This document shows, piece by piece, positions 24,491 through 36,829 of a stretch of DNA of 64,000 nucleotides. A model generated the notes under the pieces. That model did not search any database. It worked only from the letters and a program-made list of their open reading frames with translations, and had not been told where the DNA came from. The DNA is from Tretioscincus oriximinensis (taxonomy: Eukaryota; Chordata; Lepidosauria; Squamata; Gymnophthalmidae): NCBI GenBank assembly GCA_022410635.1, contig JAJVDF010000230.1:501521-565520 (forward strand). The letters run 5' to 3'. Within the stretch, counting starts at the first letter, position 1. Each line of letters opens with the position of its first letter. Position numbers and translations under genes: made by a program.

Positions 24491-25520
24491 AAATATTTTT
24501 TCACTTAGAAGTCAACGAATGGAACTGTAAAACAAGTGAAAACAATTATCTACAGTATATAATAAAATATGCGTATTCAGATTCAAATATTTGGAAAGTA
24601 TGCACTATTTGTATAATTTGTTTTGAAAATTAAAAAATCTGATAGTGGGCATATAAAATACCTTCTATAATAAAATATTGTTGTCTTTTCTAATAGCCAC
24701 GGAGACCTCTAATTATAATACTGTATTCTTTTACAAAAAAAAAAAATGTTATATATACAGTATACATTTCATAGGGAAAAATCACTCAACACTTTTTGTA
24801 TTTCTATTAAAATTTCCTAATACATGAGAATATTTGTATAGAGATAGAAAAGTCTTCCCACTTGTTTCTGAGAAGGGATGTAATCTGTAGAACTCTGGTT
24901 CCATGCCCAGTGGGTACCAATAATTAGGAAGATGCTAGAAGAGGCACAAAAACCTGAGTTTCTTTCAATATCAGCGTTTGAGTGGCTAAACTTTTTGCAC
25001 TGGTTGCATATGTAAAATACAAAGGCCTTCATCAATATAAGTCAGTATAAATATATGTAAATACTAATGCTCACCACGTTTCTTGCAAAAAAAAATGTGA
25101 TGCCCCAAAAGAAAATTTTAACGGACAGGATCTGGATACTTTGTTGGCTCAATTGACAGTATTCCAGGACAAGAATCTCACATTGTTTGAATATCTCTTT
25201 GTGGGTAGTCAAGAAGACTTTGAATTAGGAGGAGGAGGACATGATACCCCTGGAACTGAGGAAAAACCTTCCGGGGCTTGAAATTTTTCGCAGTGGCTTG
25301 GTGGTAGGCACTTATTTTGATATCTCATTTAGAGATTAGCTCCTAGAAAGTCTAGGTGAGTTATGATACCATTTTGTTCTTGTTGAGTTCATGTGTTAAA
25401 TGCAGTAATTAGCTCCTAATACTCTTATTCCAATAATTCCATACGTTTGATAGAGTCAAGTATCTCTGTCTCTTCATTTTTGATTTATGTAGAAATTAGG
25501 GGAAAGGGACTTTCCTTTTA
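24491..25520. other. Non-coding stretch
   Basis: Nothing is recognised. Confidence 0.5.
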
Positions 25521-25763
25521 GACAGGTTTATGGAAACCAAGGGTATAAATGGATACTAGGATGGATTTCTGGATGTTGCCTCCGGGATGGAGCAACAGGC
25601 AGGACTCCTGAGATACCATTTGCATGGAGTCCTGAACAGGTGCATATTTTGCTTTCCTCTGTTCAGACTGCCCAGGTGCATCTGGTGGGCCTCTCTGTGA
25701 CACAGAATGCTGGACTTAATGGGCTGTGGCCTTATCCAGTATGGCTCTTCTTATGTTCTTATG
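25521..25763 (+). mobile_element. CR1-class LINE 3' fragment
   Basis: It starts in the last codons of ORF2 (gacaggtttatgga...aagggtataaatgg), runs through the UTR and ends ttcttatgttcttatg before a G run. It is a second 5'-truncated copy of the family at 23671. Confidence 0.85.
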
Positions 25764-26686
25764 GGGGGGGGGGGGTTGTGTGTTTTCCAACAGGTTGTGT
25801 CCAGATTGGTCTCTTTGTTCTATCAAGTAGTGTGGCAGAGAATCTTCAAAGACACTTTGGATGTGAATATCAATAGCTGTACTGAGGGCTCTTTGACATT
25901 CCAGAAGTTCATATGGGAAAGTTGGAGAAGCAAAAGACAAGACCCAAAGGACCAACATTATTATCAACATTTAAAAGTTGGCTGAGAGAGGGAAGAATTT
26001 TTATTTAACAAAAAATGTTAATGTTTATGTCTATTTTCCTGGTGTTAATGTTTATTTTATAGTTATAAGTTAACTGCAGCTGTTGCTTAGAGCTTTTCTG
26101 AGATGAAGATTTTTGTAAAACAGTCCATGTTGTGGCATTCTTGAAACGAGCTACTACTTCGGGTTGTAGGCTGATATGACACAATGGGGGGGGGTCAAGT
26201 CCTCTGTTTTTTTGTCATGAGTTCAGAGATTTCTAGTTGCAAATATATTTCATTTAGACGCTTATATATTTTTTGAAAAATCTTATGGGATAAAGAGACC
26301 GTCACTACTAGTAATTTAAAAGTAGTTATATTTGTTTCAGCCAGCCTTGTAGTAGAATCCAGGGAGGGGATCTTTGCTGGGGAGGCTGAAGGTTTGTTTA
26401 TCTTCATTCTGAACTTGTTCTTCAGAAAGAGGTGAGAATCTGTTTACATCTTTGAGGTCACAGAGTGAAATTGTTTGATTTATTTCTACAGCCACCTCTA
26501 TCAACTTTGTGTTTTTGATGGGAGTATGAGAGAATGTCTCAACAGCAAATGTAACTGTTTTCCAGTTTTGCTTCTGTGTAAGCCTGGAGAGGAGTGAGGA
26601 CACTTTTTCTTGGTCGTAGTGGTGGTGGTGGGAAAATATGGAAGTTCTTACCACGTATCAGTTCAGGAGGGTACTCTCCCAGTTTA
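25764..26686. other. Non-coding stretch
   Basis: A 105-codon frame (26337-26654, minus) has no recognisable domain. Confidence 0.4.
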
Positions 26687-26695
26687 TTTTATCAG

Positions 26696-27217
26696 TAGGC
26701 TGACCAGATGACCACCTTTAGGAGAGGAAAACCCGGTTTGGGGGTGTCTACCCCACTCTCCTGGGTGGGGCACCATTTCTCCATTTTTGCTGAGGAAACA
26801 ACATTCATTGCACCACCACTAGGGGGTTCTGGCAACTGGGGGCAGCTCCCAAAGGCATCCCATCCTCAGTAAAAAAATAAAAAATTATCATGCACTTAAA
26901 AAAATGATCTTTAAAAAAAACAATTCATTGCACCACCACTAGGGTGCTCTGGCAGCAGGTGCCAGCTCCTGAAGGCACCCTCCCCTCAGTAAAAAGTTAA
27001 AAAATGCAAATTTCTCACACACTTCTAAAAACTGTCATGCAGTTTAAAAATTCTTACGCACTTTAAAAATTCTCACATGCTTTGCTGATTTCTCACGCAG
27101 GGATTTTGGAGTGGTATGCATGTTGGTGATTCATGCAAATTAGCAGGAATATTAATATTCAAATTAGCATGAATATTAATTGCCCCAGTTTGGGCCAAAG
27201 AAAATCTGGTCAGTCTA
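26696..27217. mobile_element. TIR transposon with 9-bp target duplication, 522 bp
   Basis: The left end taggctgaccagatg matches the inverted right end tagactgaccagatt. Further in, aaacccggtttgggg matches the inverse of ccccagtttgggcc. TTTTATCAG lies at 26687-26695 and 27218-27226. Internally a unit 'ttcattgcaccaccactagg...ctcctgaaggca...cctcagtaaaaa' occurs twice (from about 26813 and about 26923). No coding capacity. Confidence 0.75.
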
Positions 27218-27226
27218 TTTTATCAG

Positions 27227-27561
27227 TAACTGTTGGGTCGTCAGTTTTAGAGTTGATTTATCAAGTAAAGCATCAGGAAGAAGGATTCATTGCTGTTGAA
27301 ACTTGACACCCATACACACACACATAAACACAATTTTTATGATATTTCGGGAGTGATAACAACTGAGTGAGACATATTAGGAGTGGCTAAAAGAAAAAGA
27401 AGCTGAAAGACAATGAAACTGGTCGGTTTAAGACTCTATTATATTCATAAAACCTGTTTTAGGAAGTTAAAAAACAGAACTCTGTTAGGAAAGTTAAAAA
27501 AAATGTTTTCCTTTATCGTATGATGCAAGAACAATTGAAGAAATAGAACGGGGAAACAATA
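27227..27561. other. Short non-coding stretch
   Basis: Nothing is recognised except a small (CA)n run near 27314. Confidence 0.45.
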
Positions 27562-27643
27562 TATACCGCTCAAAACAATTAAGGGAACACTTAGTGTTAC
27601 ACTGTTATGTTAACGAGTTCCCTTAGTTGTTTTGAGCAGTATA
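27562..27643. mobile_element. Palindromic MITE, copy 3
   Basis: It begins tataccgctcaaaac and ends gttttgagcagtata. One arm has mutated (taacgagttccc, ccttagttg) while the other keeps attaagggaacac, so this copy is slightly decayed. Confidence 0.75.
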
Positions 27644-28238
27644 CTTTTCAAATCCCATTCAAACCACTTCCATGCAACTCTTGTTTATTCCTCCATTTAT
27701 CAGTTTATACATCTAGAATTATCAAATAGTATGATCAGTTTGATGCAATTTGTATGAATTTGCAAACACAAACTGAACTTTACACATCTCTACTGTTAAC
27801 ATGTATAAAAATACCTACAGTCAAAAGGATTTGTCTCTTATAACTGATGTGTCACCATGTCCCCACTCCAATGGTGCGGAACATCTCAGGGAATCATTCC
27901 CAGTGGAACAGACTGACCTTGTGTCTCAGCAAGGAATTTCACATCTCTGTTTCTTTTACTGAGGAAATAGGTTTTTCAATATTGTGAGATCTCAGCTTTA
28001 GGGCATGAAAAGCATCTTCAGGCTGCTTCTCAATCACTGAACTATGTGCACTTTGGAGGAGAAGGGATTGAAATTCCCATTTGCATTCTCACAATCCTTC
28101 CAAATGGGAAGCTACAGAGACAAGTGTGTTTCCCATACTAATTGGCATAGTCATTTCATTTGATAGATAAGTAATCTGAGCAAAGATTTAAACCAACATA
28201 TCAAAACATGTGAAAATTTTAGTTTATATAAAAGAAAA

Positions 28239-28320
28239 TATACTGTTCAAAGCAATTAAGGGAACACTTTAACATACACTGTTACGTTAAAGTGTTCCCT
28301 TAATTGTTTTGAGCAGCATA
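28239..28320. mobile_element. Palindromic MITE, copy 4
   Basis: It reads tactgttcaaagcaattaag through to cttaattgttttgagcagca. The centre (actttaacatacactgttac) matches copy 1 rather than copies 2 and 3, so there are two sub-types in the window. Confidence 0.75.
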
Positions 28321-31300
28321 TAAACTGAAAGATGACACTTAAATTCAGAATTGTCACCCCATTTCATGTATAGCAAAACATCCATACAGAAATGTAGGTA
28401 AGAGATGTTGGACCACATTACAAATCAATTTAAGCAAAAGAGGAGTAAAGAGTACCATAAGGAGGGAGGGAGTTTCTGTGACTTAAGATGCATTTTTTTC
28501 TAAACCCTGACTATTATAGGAGACTTATGGAATTAAACCTTAATACTGTTTAATTAAAGCAATTCTGTTCTGTTACTTAATTCTGATCCCAAAAGTATGC
28601 AATAAAAGACTGCATACTGAGGATTACTAGAGAACATCGTTTGTCCTTATTACCGTACTTTCTTTAGTGATTTCTATAAGCTGACCATGTCTGACTCTTC
28701 TGTCTATTGTGTGCCTTGAACTGCCACATTGTCTATGTAAGCTGGGAAAATAAGACTATCTTCAATTCTCTCTCTCTGACATACACACACAAAGTATCAT
28801 TATCATAAATCTCCTAATTGTCTTTCTCCAGTACTTACAATATATATCCCTTTCTGTTTTATTTTCTGCATTGTCTGAAGTCTGAAGACAATAACGATAT
28901 AATGTAGACTGACAAAATAGCAGGTATCTTCTTCCTTCTATCCTGTGTAGCCCTGGTCATACAAAATTGTCCAGTTTTTCATGATTGAAAATTGTTTAAA
29001 AGTATGGAGCCCTCAATATACCCTTGAAGTACCTCTGAGGTGCCCCTTTTGTTATGCCTGAACAGAATTTTACTTCTCTTCATAGTAAATACTGCTAGGA
29101 TTACATTGCAAGAATGTGAATATATTTACAACGGCAGAACAAACTGCCTGTAAAGAAGAAAATTGCTAGTTTGATTCCCAGTCTTTCCCTAAAAGTTGGC
29201 AAGGACAAAGCACTTCTGTATCTCTTCCAAGAAAATCATATAGTGGTGCTACAACAAAGGGGCATTTTAAACCAGGAGTTGATCACAACTTAGTGATATG
29301 CAACAACAACTGCCATATCACATCTTCCATACAGCTCATTCTTGGGGCTTCATAGTCTTTTCAGCTGCTTTGTCAATTAAGGTAAAAGTAACCAGAACAA
29401 TAAAGCAAACTCAGGAGAGGAAATTGTCAAACCTGAGCTAAAATAATTGCATTGCACAAAGTGTGGCAGCAGTGGTGGTGAGAGCAGGATTGACGCAGCA
29501 AGCTGCCACTGCAGTCAACTGGGTCTTTCCATCCTGCTTTGAAATCACGCCAATGGAAATATTGCAGAGCATGCCTTACTGTGGTAGATTACCATCAAAA
29601 TACAGGATAGGTGTTTTGCACCTTTAATGAGTATAGAAAACAGAAATTTTCACCAGGTGCAGCTTATAATGCCTACAGCACCTGGAGAATATTACTCTTT
29701 CACACATTCATTAAAGCTGCAAAACTTCTGCCCCTTTTTTGTGACAGCTCTTATTTTGTGGTTTGAATCAGTGGTCAGACCCTAACCTGCATGAGTTCTC
29801 AAGAACTAATGAAGACATTTAATGATGTGATGCCTTAGGAATAAATCAGATGCAACCTCCTTCCTGGCTACTTCCCTCATTTCGGAGTTCTGAAAGCTCT
29901 CACTAATGCACTATCAAATGATGGTTTAGCTTTCCAATTTTCTTTAGTTCAGTCAAAGGCTTATGTAGACTAAATGGATATGGGAGATCATATTTATGCA
30001 ACAATCTTTTGTAAAACCTTCAGGATGTCCATTTGATGTTGGATAATGAATGCAAATCACATTTTAATATGTAAAGTCTTCTTTTTAGTAGCTAATCTTC
30101 CTTATTGCCTCGTCCTCCCCTTCACCCACTCTTTTTCTTCTGCCATAAACTACTGTGAATCTTGTCTTCTATTTAAGCTTTTTTGGAACAAGCTTTTCTT
30201 ACTCTTTTTTCTTTTTTGTTTGATTTAATTAAAATATTTAGGTCATCACATGCATTATGTAATGATGGAGAAATATAGGCATTTCAATAATTTTTTAAAG
30301 ATAATCATAGAAAAAAAGTTCTGATTAGGGAAGTGCACAGAAATGTAATGATTCAGTTCAATTTTTGCTTTTTTCAAAACAGGGTGATTCAGTTCATATC
30401 CTAACCATAAAAATTTTGCAATGTTTTTCTTGGTTCATTAGACCAACCTTTGGTTTGAGTTTTATTTGAATGCGTTTTTTCAAATTATAGCATTTTTTGG
30501 TTTACATACAAACCATGTCAACAGTCCAATTCACTGTAAATCAATAATCAACTGAATCAATTCAAGAAATCCCTCATTCCAATTGATGCTTAACTGAGAA
30601 AATGGGGAAGGAAGGGAAGCGGTACAGTGCCACTGCTGGATTTCCTTTTGCTTCTGAATACTGTTTCCTGAAAATATTGTTGAGAATTCCTTGTCCTTTG
30701 TTGACCTGGTGGAAGCTTGATGGAAATTCTAGCTCAACAACTTCTGAGAGGCATACATGTGTCACCAAGCCACTAATTATTTCAACATTTACCTTTGGGG
30801 GCACTTTAGCCTTTTTGTTCTTTTGATGTATATTTGATATATTTTTCTTTTGTTTTTGCTATCTGCCATTTTGTTGCAGTATTTGAAACTTAGACTTCAT
30901 CTACATGACAAAAACTGAGTGTTTACTGAATGTGGCAATACATAGATTGCTTGCACCCAGCATCTCTACTCCCATGATCACCACCAGCGCTTACCCTCTT
31001 GCCAGGGAGCAAGTTGCTGGCAAGTCAAGGGATCTCTGCCACTTCCTTCTTCCTATCTAGTCCTGCCCCCTCTCCTCCTTTGTCTCCTCCTGTAGCTCCC
31101 ATGCATGTCACAATTTCCCTCAAGCTCTTTAAGGTAGCAAATCCATCAATGAAGGTCACCTAAGCACAAGGTGTGATATAGAACTTTGACAACAGGTTTT
31201 TGATCATTTGTGATAGTGAAATTATCAAGGTCATTTTCTAGTTAATGTGATTTTATTTTAATTGGAAGGGTAGCATTTCTATCTGGCACTAAACTGTGAG

Positions 31301-31519
31301 AGGCAGAAATTTCAAAGCTATGGAACTTTTCATTTCGTAGACTTTGAGGTCAGCAAGTATTTGGCATGTAAACCGCAATCCACTGAAGGATCAGAGGACT
31401 CCACTGCAAAGGGTGCCCATTCTGCAGCTGCCAAGATTCTGCCTTAAGAAATTGTTAAGTCGTATTGCATTTGACAATGGTTGGTGGAAAGGCATATTCA
31501 CTTAATTCAGCATTATGTA
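28321..31519. other. Unique non-coding stretch, 3.2 kb
   Basis: No gene, RNA or recognised mobile element is supported. Confidence 0.5.
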
Positions 31520-31735
31520 ATGTTGCGACTGGAGGCTGCTGCTCATCAATTCAGCCAGATCTTGAAAGCTAAGAGAACAGGTGTGGTTAATGTTTCAATG
31601 GGAGACAGCCTACAAATGCCAGGATAGGAAAAATCCTAGAAGGTGGCAGGGGCAAATTTCTACGGCAACTTTGCCAAGAAAGATATGATCTGTGAAGTTT
31701 CCCGGGGATGAGGTCAATTTTAAGATTCCAGAGGT
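31520..31735 (+). mobile_element. 5S rRNA-derived SINE
   Basis: 31551-31623 follows the 3' two-thirds of vertebrate 5S rRNA in order: cagccagatcttgaaagcta, then ggtgtggttaatgtttcaat, then gggagacagcctacaaatgc and cagg. It is well diverged (gatcttgaaagctaag against gatctcggaagctaag). It then continues into aaatttctacggcaactttg and ccaagaaag, which is not 5S but resembles the body of the 5S-headed SINE known from lizards. It is a SINE rather than a functional 5S gene: the 5' third is unrecognisable and no T-run terminator is placed. Confidence 0.65.
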
Positions 31736-34700
31736 AACCCATGAGACATGTCTTTAATTGCATGCCAACCACTGAGCTAAATAAAAAGGACCTGAAGGCT
31801 CATCAGGTTAATCAATGCAGAGTGTAATACTCTTTCCAGACTCCAGAATGGAAAATGAAAATGCAGGAATCCCTTATACTATAGCAGGTGATAATTGAAG
31901 AAGTCCTAAAGAATTCCATAACAGTTAAACATGTCAGTTAAATATGAGAAACAGTATAATTTATAGGCAAGATTCAGATAGCAGGAGGACTGTTATGGCT
32001 CTCAAGATCTTGGAGGCAGCCACTGAAGATATGGATGAATTTCTGAACACGACATCCCAGAGACAAGAGTTCCTCAAGCAGTGGTGGCAGGGAACTCTGA
32101 GCTTCTTCTTCTGCTTTGCCACTCCAATGCTTTGAAAGACAATTATGCCAGTGTGGCAGTGCGACTACTGTTTGTACCTGATGTTTATGACCCATTTGCA
32201 GTATCATAAAGGCATCAGATTACCATTGTGGCAATGCATCAAAATATCACACCAAAAGGTGGCTCAGATGCTATGGACTTTCATTCCTAGCTCTGAGCCC
32301 AAAGCTTCTCTTCAGACCCAGAGGGGGAATTATGCGGACCAACAATTTTTGCAGATGATGCAGGTTTAGACCACTAAGTGCAGTAATCAGGACTCATGAA
32401 CTTGGCTGATCCAGTGTAACTGATCCAGATCACAGCCTCTGAGTATACAAAGCATTGATATAACTGTTTTTCCAACATCCACCTACCTCTGTCTAATACA
32501 CCACAAAAAATGAAACCACTATCATTTCTGCCATGAAATAGTTCATGATATTATCATTGCATTAAAAAAGTACACTGAGATAAGGATCTTATTTTTTAAA
32601 AAAATTCAAGCAACCTTTTTCTTTCCATTTTTACGTTTCCTCTTCTTGCCCCACCCACCCCAAAAATTTTATTTTAATTTATGTTTTCCAATTTGAATGT
32701 CATTTTACAATCTTTGCATATAAAATGATGGGAAGAAAATAATGTGTTGGAGAAAACAAGAGATATACCCTTGGGACCTAGCGAATATTGCTGCAATTAG
32801 TAATGTGAAAAGGCAGATTAGTGATATTCACACTCAACCCATCCCTGCCCCCCAAGATTGAAACACCACTTGACTGTTGTTTATTTCTCATCCAAAGGCA
32901 CTGGTGCAGTTATTATTTTCCTATTTTGCTCCCAGTTAGACTTTTCAAAAAATCTTCTCTGACATGTTGGCTGCATTTCAAGTCTTGCTGGGAAAATTGT
33001 TCAAAGCACTCAACCTTAGTGACAGTATTTCTCCTTTCTCTAGATGGCTAATGTTGCCTGTGGAAAAGAATATGCTACTATAAGAATCCATATGATTATC
33101 TAAAAAGGCATTAGGAGACGTGGGGCAAGATGTTCTGCTTGAGCACAGAAATGATAGAAAATAGTATTTGATCTCAAATGATTTCCTTGTCTTTCCCCCA
33201 AATTTGTTGCTTAACTTTTCAACTTAAATACATCAACTTGGTTCTCATTATGAAAATGTGATATTCTGTTTCAATGTCATTGACTTGTGAAGCAAATATT
33301 AATGAAGTCTTTCAACTTGTACTATTTATTTTTAATTTAAATGTTAACTTGGCCATTCCACTGCCATTTTAGGTTCTTTCACACTAATCCCTCTTTCCAA
33401 ACATAAGTTAAATATGTTGCATTTTCCTTGCTTTTTTGCTATAACTGCTGACAACAATATACTGGTGGGAACTAATTGGAAAGTGGTGATGCTTATGAGA
33501 ATCAGAGAGGGATGGTTGCTGAATATACACTCTGCCATTATCTTTTATCAAAACAGGAACTGACAATGCTGCTGCTAAACTTGTTTCCATAATTTTGACC
33601 TGGGGCTTGAAATTTGATCTTGACACTAAATTGAGGAAAATATGCTTACTTAAGATACAGACAGGCCATATGAAATGTCCTACTGTATCATATGAGTAAT
33701 CTGTACTAATGGGATTCAAGAGCTGCATAAGGAAAATATTAACAGCACAGGACATCAAATCCTATCTTGCTCATGGTCTCCCAAGAGCTGAGATTCAGAA
33801 GTCCATTATTTCCTACATCAGTGGAAACCATTCAAATCAGTCAGTTGGTTTCAACTAGGAAAGCACAATGCTTGCAAAAGGGCTGCTATATTTCAAATAT
33901 TTAAATGCTTGGATTATTCAACTTATTTTTTAAAATATTTGAAATGGTTTTCCATTCAGTTTATTCAGCAAATATTATTCAGTGTATGCATAAGTGTATA
34001 AACTACTATTAGTGATGCAGAAATAGAACAACAACCTAGAAAGCAGACTATCACACATTTGATCCCTGATACAACCCTGTAAAAGAACAACAACACTTTT
34101 TCAGTGTTGCCAAGAAGCTCACATGGATATGCCTAGGCAATCACTTGTTCACTTTAAAGGTACTTTTACCATTATCAAATGTCACCATAACCTAAGCTAA
34201 ATCCACAACAAATGCTGAAGGAGGAGTCAAATTCAAATATATTCAAATTCTTCTGACAGCATGTTTAAATGTAAAGTGCTATCATTCTCCTTCATTTCAT
34301 GTTTGTTGATAGTGTAAACAGTTCTTCATTGCCAGTCTGCTCCACTTACACTTTCATTCAATCTTCATAGTAGTACTGCCACATGGAATGAAGTTCTTTT
34401 GCTGCTTGATATAAGTAGGATCCTGGAAGAGTTGTTTGGAATTCCAGAGACAGTACCACAAAATCCAAAATCCTCTTGTCTCAAAACATACAGACTGCAG
34501 CTGGAAAAAAGCACCACTGCATGATATAGTAGTTACCAATAACTTGTGATAGAAGCTGAGTGTCAAAGAGTTTTAGAGACAGAAAAATGGAGATGGAAAC
34601 AGAATGTTGAGGATGAGATTTTGTGGTTACATGTTCTCAACCCCTAAATTCATATATTTTGTTTCTAGTGGATTTATTGTGAGAATGTGGGATTGCCACG

Positions 34701-35212
34701 CATGCCTGATACAGCTGCTCTGCAACCCTAGAATAAAGTGGTGAAGCAATGCTTTGTCACTGTAGAGGAAGAAGGAGTTTCCCAAGTGCCTTTTCCCACT
34801 AAAATGATAGGTACATACTAAGTGGGCATTTCTACTGGTATGCACCATTATGGGGAAGATCTGCATGCATGTGAAGATCCAGGGAATGGCAGTTGCATGT
34901 CCACATAGGACAGCAACTTCCATTTCTGTGTATTAAAATCCCCAGCTATACACAAGGTCATAATGCAAAAGCAAGTGCCCAAGTGAAGATAAATCCTGTA
35001 TTTTCCCACACTCCAGCATATCACGATATTCTACAATTTAGAGCTGTTATATGAATGCAGTTATTGTTTATCCCTTCCCCAGTTTGGAATACCAATAGGC
35101 ATAATCGGTATAGTTTGGTTTTGCCTGTACATAATTTAAGTATTACATAATGTTATAGTCTATCAGTAGGCAATCACGAAGGAAATACCATCAAACCAGT
35201 CTTCAAGCTAAC
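31736..35212. other. Unique non-coding stretch, 3.5 kb
   Basis: No gene is recognised. 34800-34960 may be a diverged member of the same repeat as 37880-38110 (shared gtattaaaatccc end). Confidence 0.45.
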
Positions 35213-35229
35213 TCATAATACCATGGTAG

Positions 35230-35398
35230 TCAATTTCAGAGAAATAGCTGTGTTAGTCTAGTAGAAAGTCCAGCAAAGGAGCTAGCAGCACTTTGAGACT
35301 AACTTGAGAAGTGGGTGGCATAAGCTTTCGTAGACACGTCTACTTCTTCAGATGCTCTCAAAGTCTTAAAGTGCTGCTAGCTCCTTTGCTGGACGTCT
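35230..35398 (+). mobile_element. Foldback repeat, Penelope-like family, unit A
   Basis: It begins aatttcagagaaatagctgt and tccagcaaaggagctagcag, passes gtgggtggcataagctttcg and ends with the inverse ctgctagctcctttgctgga. It lies between two copies of taataccatggtagtc (35216-35229 with its left edge, and 35399-35414). Confidence 0.65.
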
Positions 35399-35414
35399 TA
35401 ATACCATGGTAGTC

Positions 35415-35780
35415 GATTTCAGAGCCACATTAGTAGAAAGTCCAGCAAGGTGGCTTGTAGTACTTGAAGACCAACAAGAGAAAGGTAGGTGGCATGAGCT
35501 TTCATAGAAAACGTCCACTTCTTCAAATGCTAGGGGACCAATATCAGGGATAGACTTTATAGGAAATTGAACATAGGCAATGACAAAGGACATGTAAATG
35601 TGTTCCTCTGGGCATTTTCCTTTATTTGAGAAGATTAATTTCTGCTATTTAGTTTTTCTCACCCAGTTCATCCCCCTACCACAGTTACATGTCTTGGCAT
35701 CTACTGCACTCACTTCCCTATAAAGTCTGCTCCTGACATTGGTCCCCTAGCATCTGAAGTAGACTTGCTGGACTTCATAA
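35415..35780 (+). mobile_element. Foldback repeat, Penelope-like family, unit B in tandem
   Basis: A more diverged unit starts gatttcagagccacattagt right after the middle copy of the target word and ends gacttgctggacttc just before a third copy, ataataccatggt (35779-35791). Its inner arms pair: gctaggggaccaatatcagg near 35530 with cctgacattggtcccctagc near 35732. Confidence 0.6.
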
Positions 35781-35791
35781 TACCATGGTGC

Positions 35792-36564
35792 AATTCTTAT
35801 CATAAAACATTTTCTCCTTTATGAAATGAAATATGCACTTTGCACAAAGATCTGTTCATTCAAGGCAACTATTTGTCTTGTCATGCTGAAGAGTACTCTG
35901 AATTATAGGCATGCAGAATGCCCATATGCCATGCTTCAGTCCTTAACAACTCTGTAGACTGCAATAGCTTACACAAAGTATAAAAGATGGAGCTTTCTGT
36001 TAGAGTGTGTGAGCAAGATAAACTCATCAAAGAGAAAGCTTTGTGTAGAAAGACCACAATGATCGCCTCGATTTATAGCCTATGGAAAAATGTAAAAGAC
36101 TTGCTAGAATCACTTTACACATGAGTCAGAGGCTTTACTTTGAATGTGACAAGCACACAGTGAGCATAAGCCAGGCAGAAACCATACTTTCCTACAGCTC
36201 CTTGTCAACACTGATGTTTAGAGGGCAGCTGATATCTGAGAGTTGATTACAAGAGACAATTTCTCATTTGGTGAGAAATCATACCAGATTTACAGGCCAT
36301 GGATCAACTGGAGGGACCACATGAATCAGCTTTTCCTTATTACAATTTGGCCAGAATAGAAGGAGCATCTGCAGTCTACATGTTGAGGCAAACCACTGGA
36401 TCATGTGAATGGACACCAGTTCATGTAAAGTTAGTTCTCACTTAACTAGGAAATATGATCCAGATAAGGCTCAGCTCTCATATGAATATCCTAACAAAAT
36501 TGAGTTTTCCTCTTAACAGTTTTTCATTCATTTCTTCTTGTAACTGATGCATTTCCTCTTACTG
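35792..36564. other. Non-coding stretch
   Basis: No feature is supported. Confidence 0.45.
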
Positions 36565-36829
36565 TAGGTTTATTATTTATTTATTTATTTATTTATTTGT
36601 GCTTGTATCCCGCCCTATACCCAAAGGTCTCAGGGCAGCCAACCATAGGGTGGTGCACTGTTGTTGCTTTCTCCACAACAGTCATCCTGGGAGTAGGTTG
36701 GGTTGAGAGAGTTCAAAGAACTGTGACTGGTCCAAGGCCACTCAGCTGGCTTTCATGGAGGAGGGGGGAATCGAACCGGGAGCCTATCAGGTACGAGTGC
36801 AACACTCTAACCACTACACCAAATTGCAC
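36565..36829 (-). mobile_element. Full-length tRNA-derived SINE, minus strand
   Basis: On the minus strand it starts gcaatttggtgtagtggtta. A pol III A box (ggtgtagtggtt, 36809-36820) and a B box (GGTTCGATTCC, 36767-36777) lie about 32 bases apart, as in a tRNA. The body and 3' end follow (gagacctttgggtatagg, gcgggatacaag) with an (AAAT)n tail at 36570-36600. The near-perfect B box makes this the best preserved SINE here. Confidence 0.85.

Noticed and set aside
36565..36829. Functional tRNA gene
   Set aside because: A and B boxes are present but no cloverleaf or terminator fits, and the sequence continues into a SINE body with an A-rich tail.
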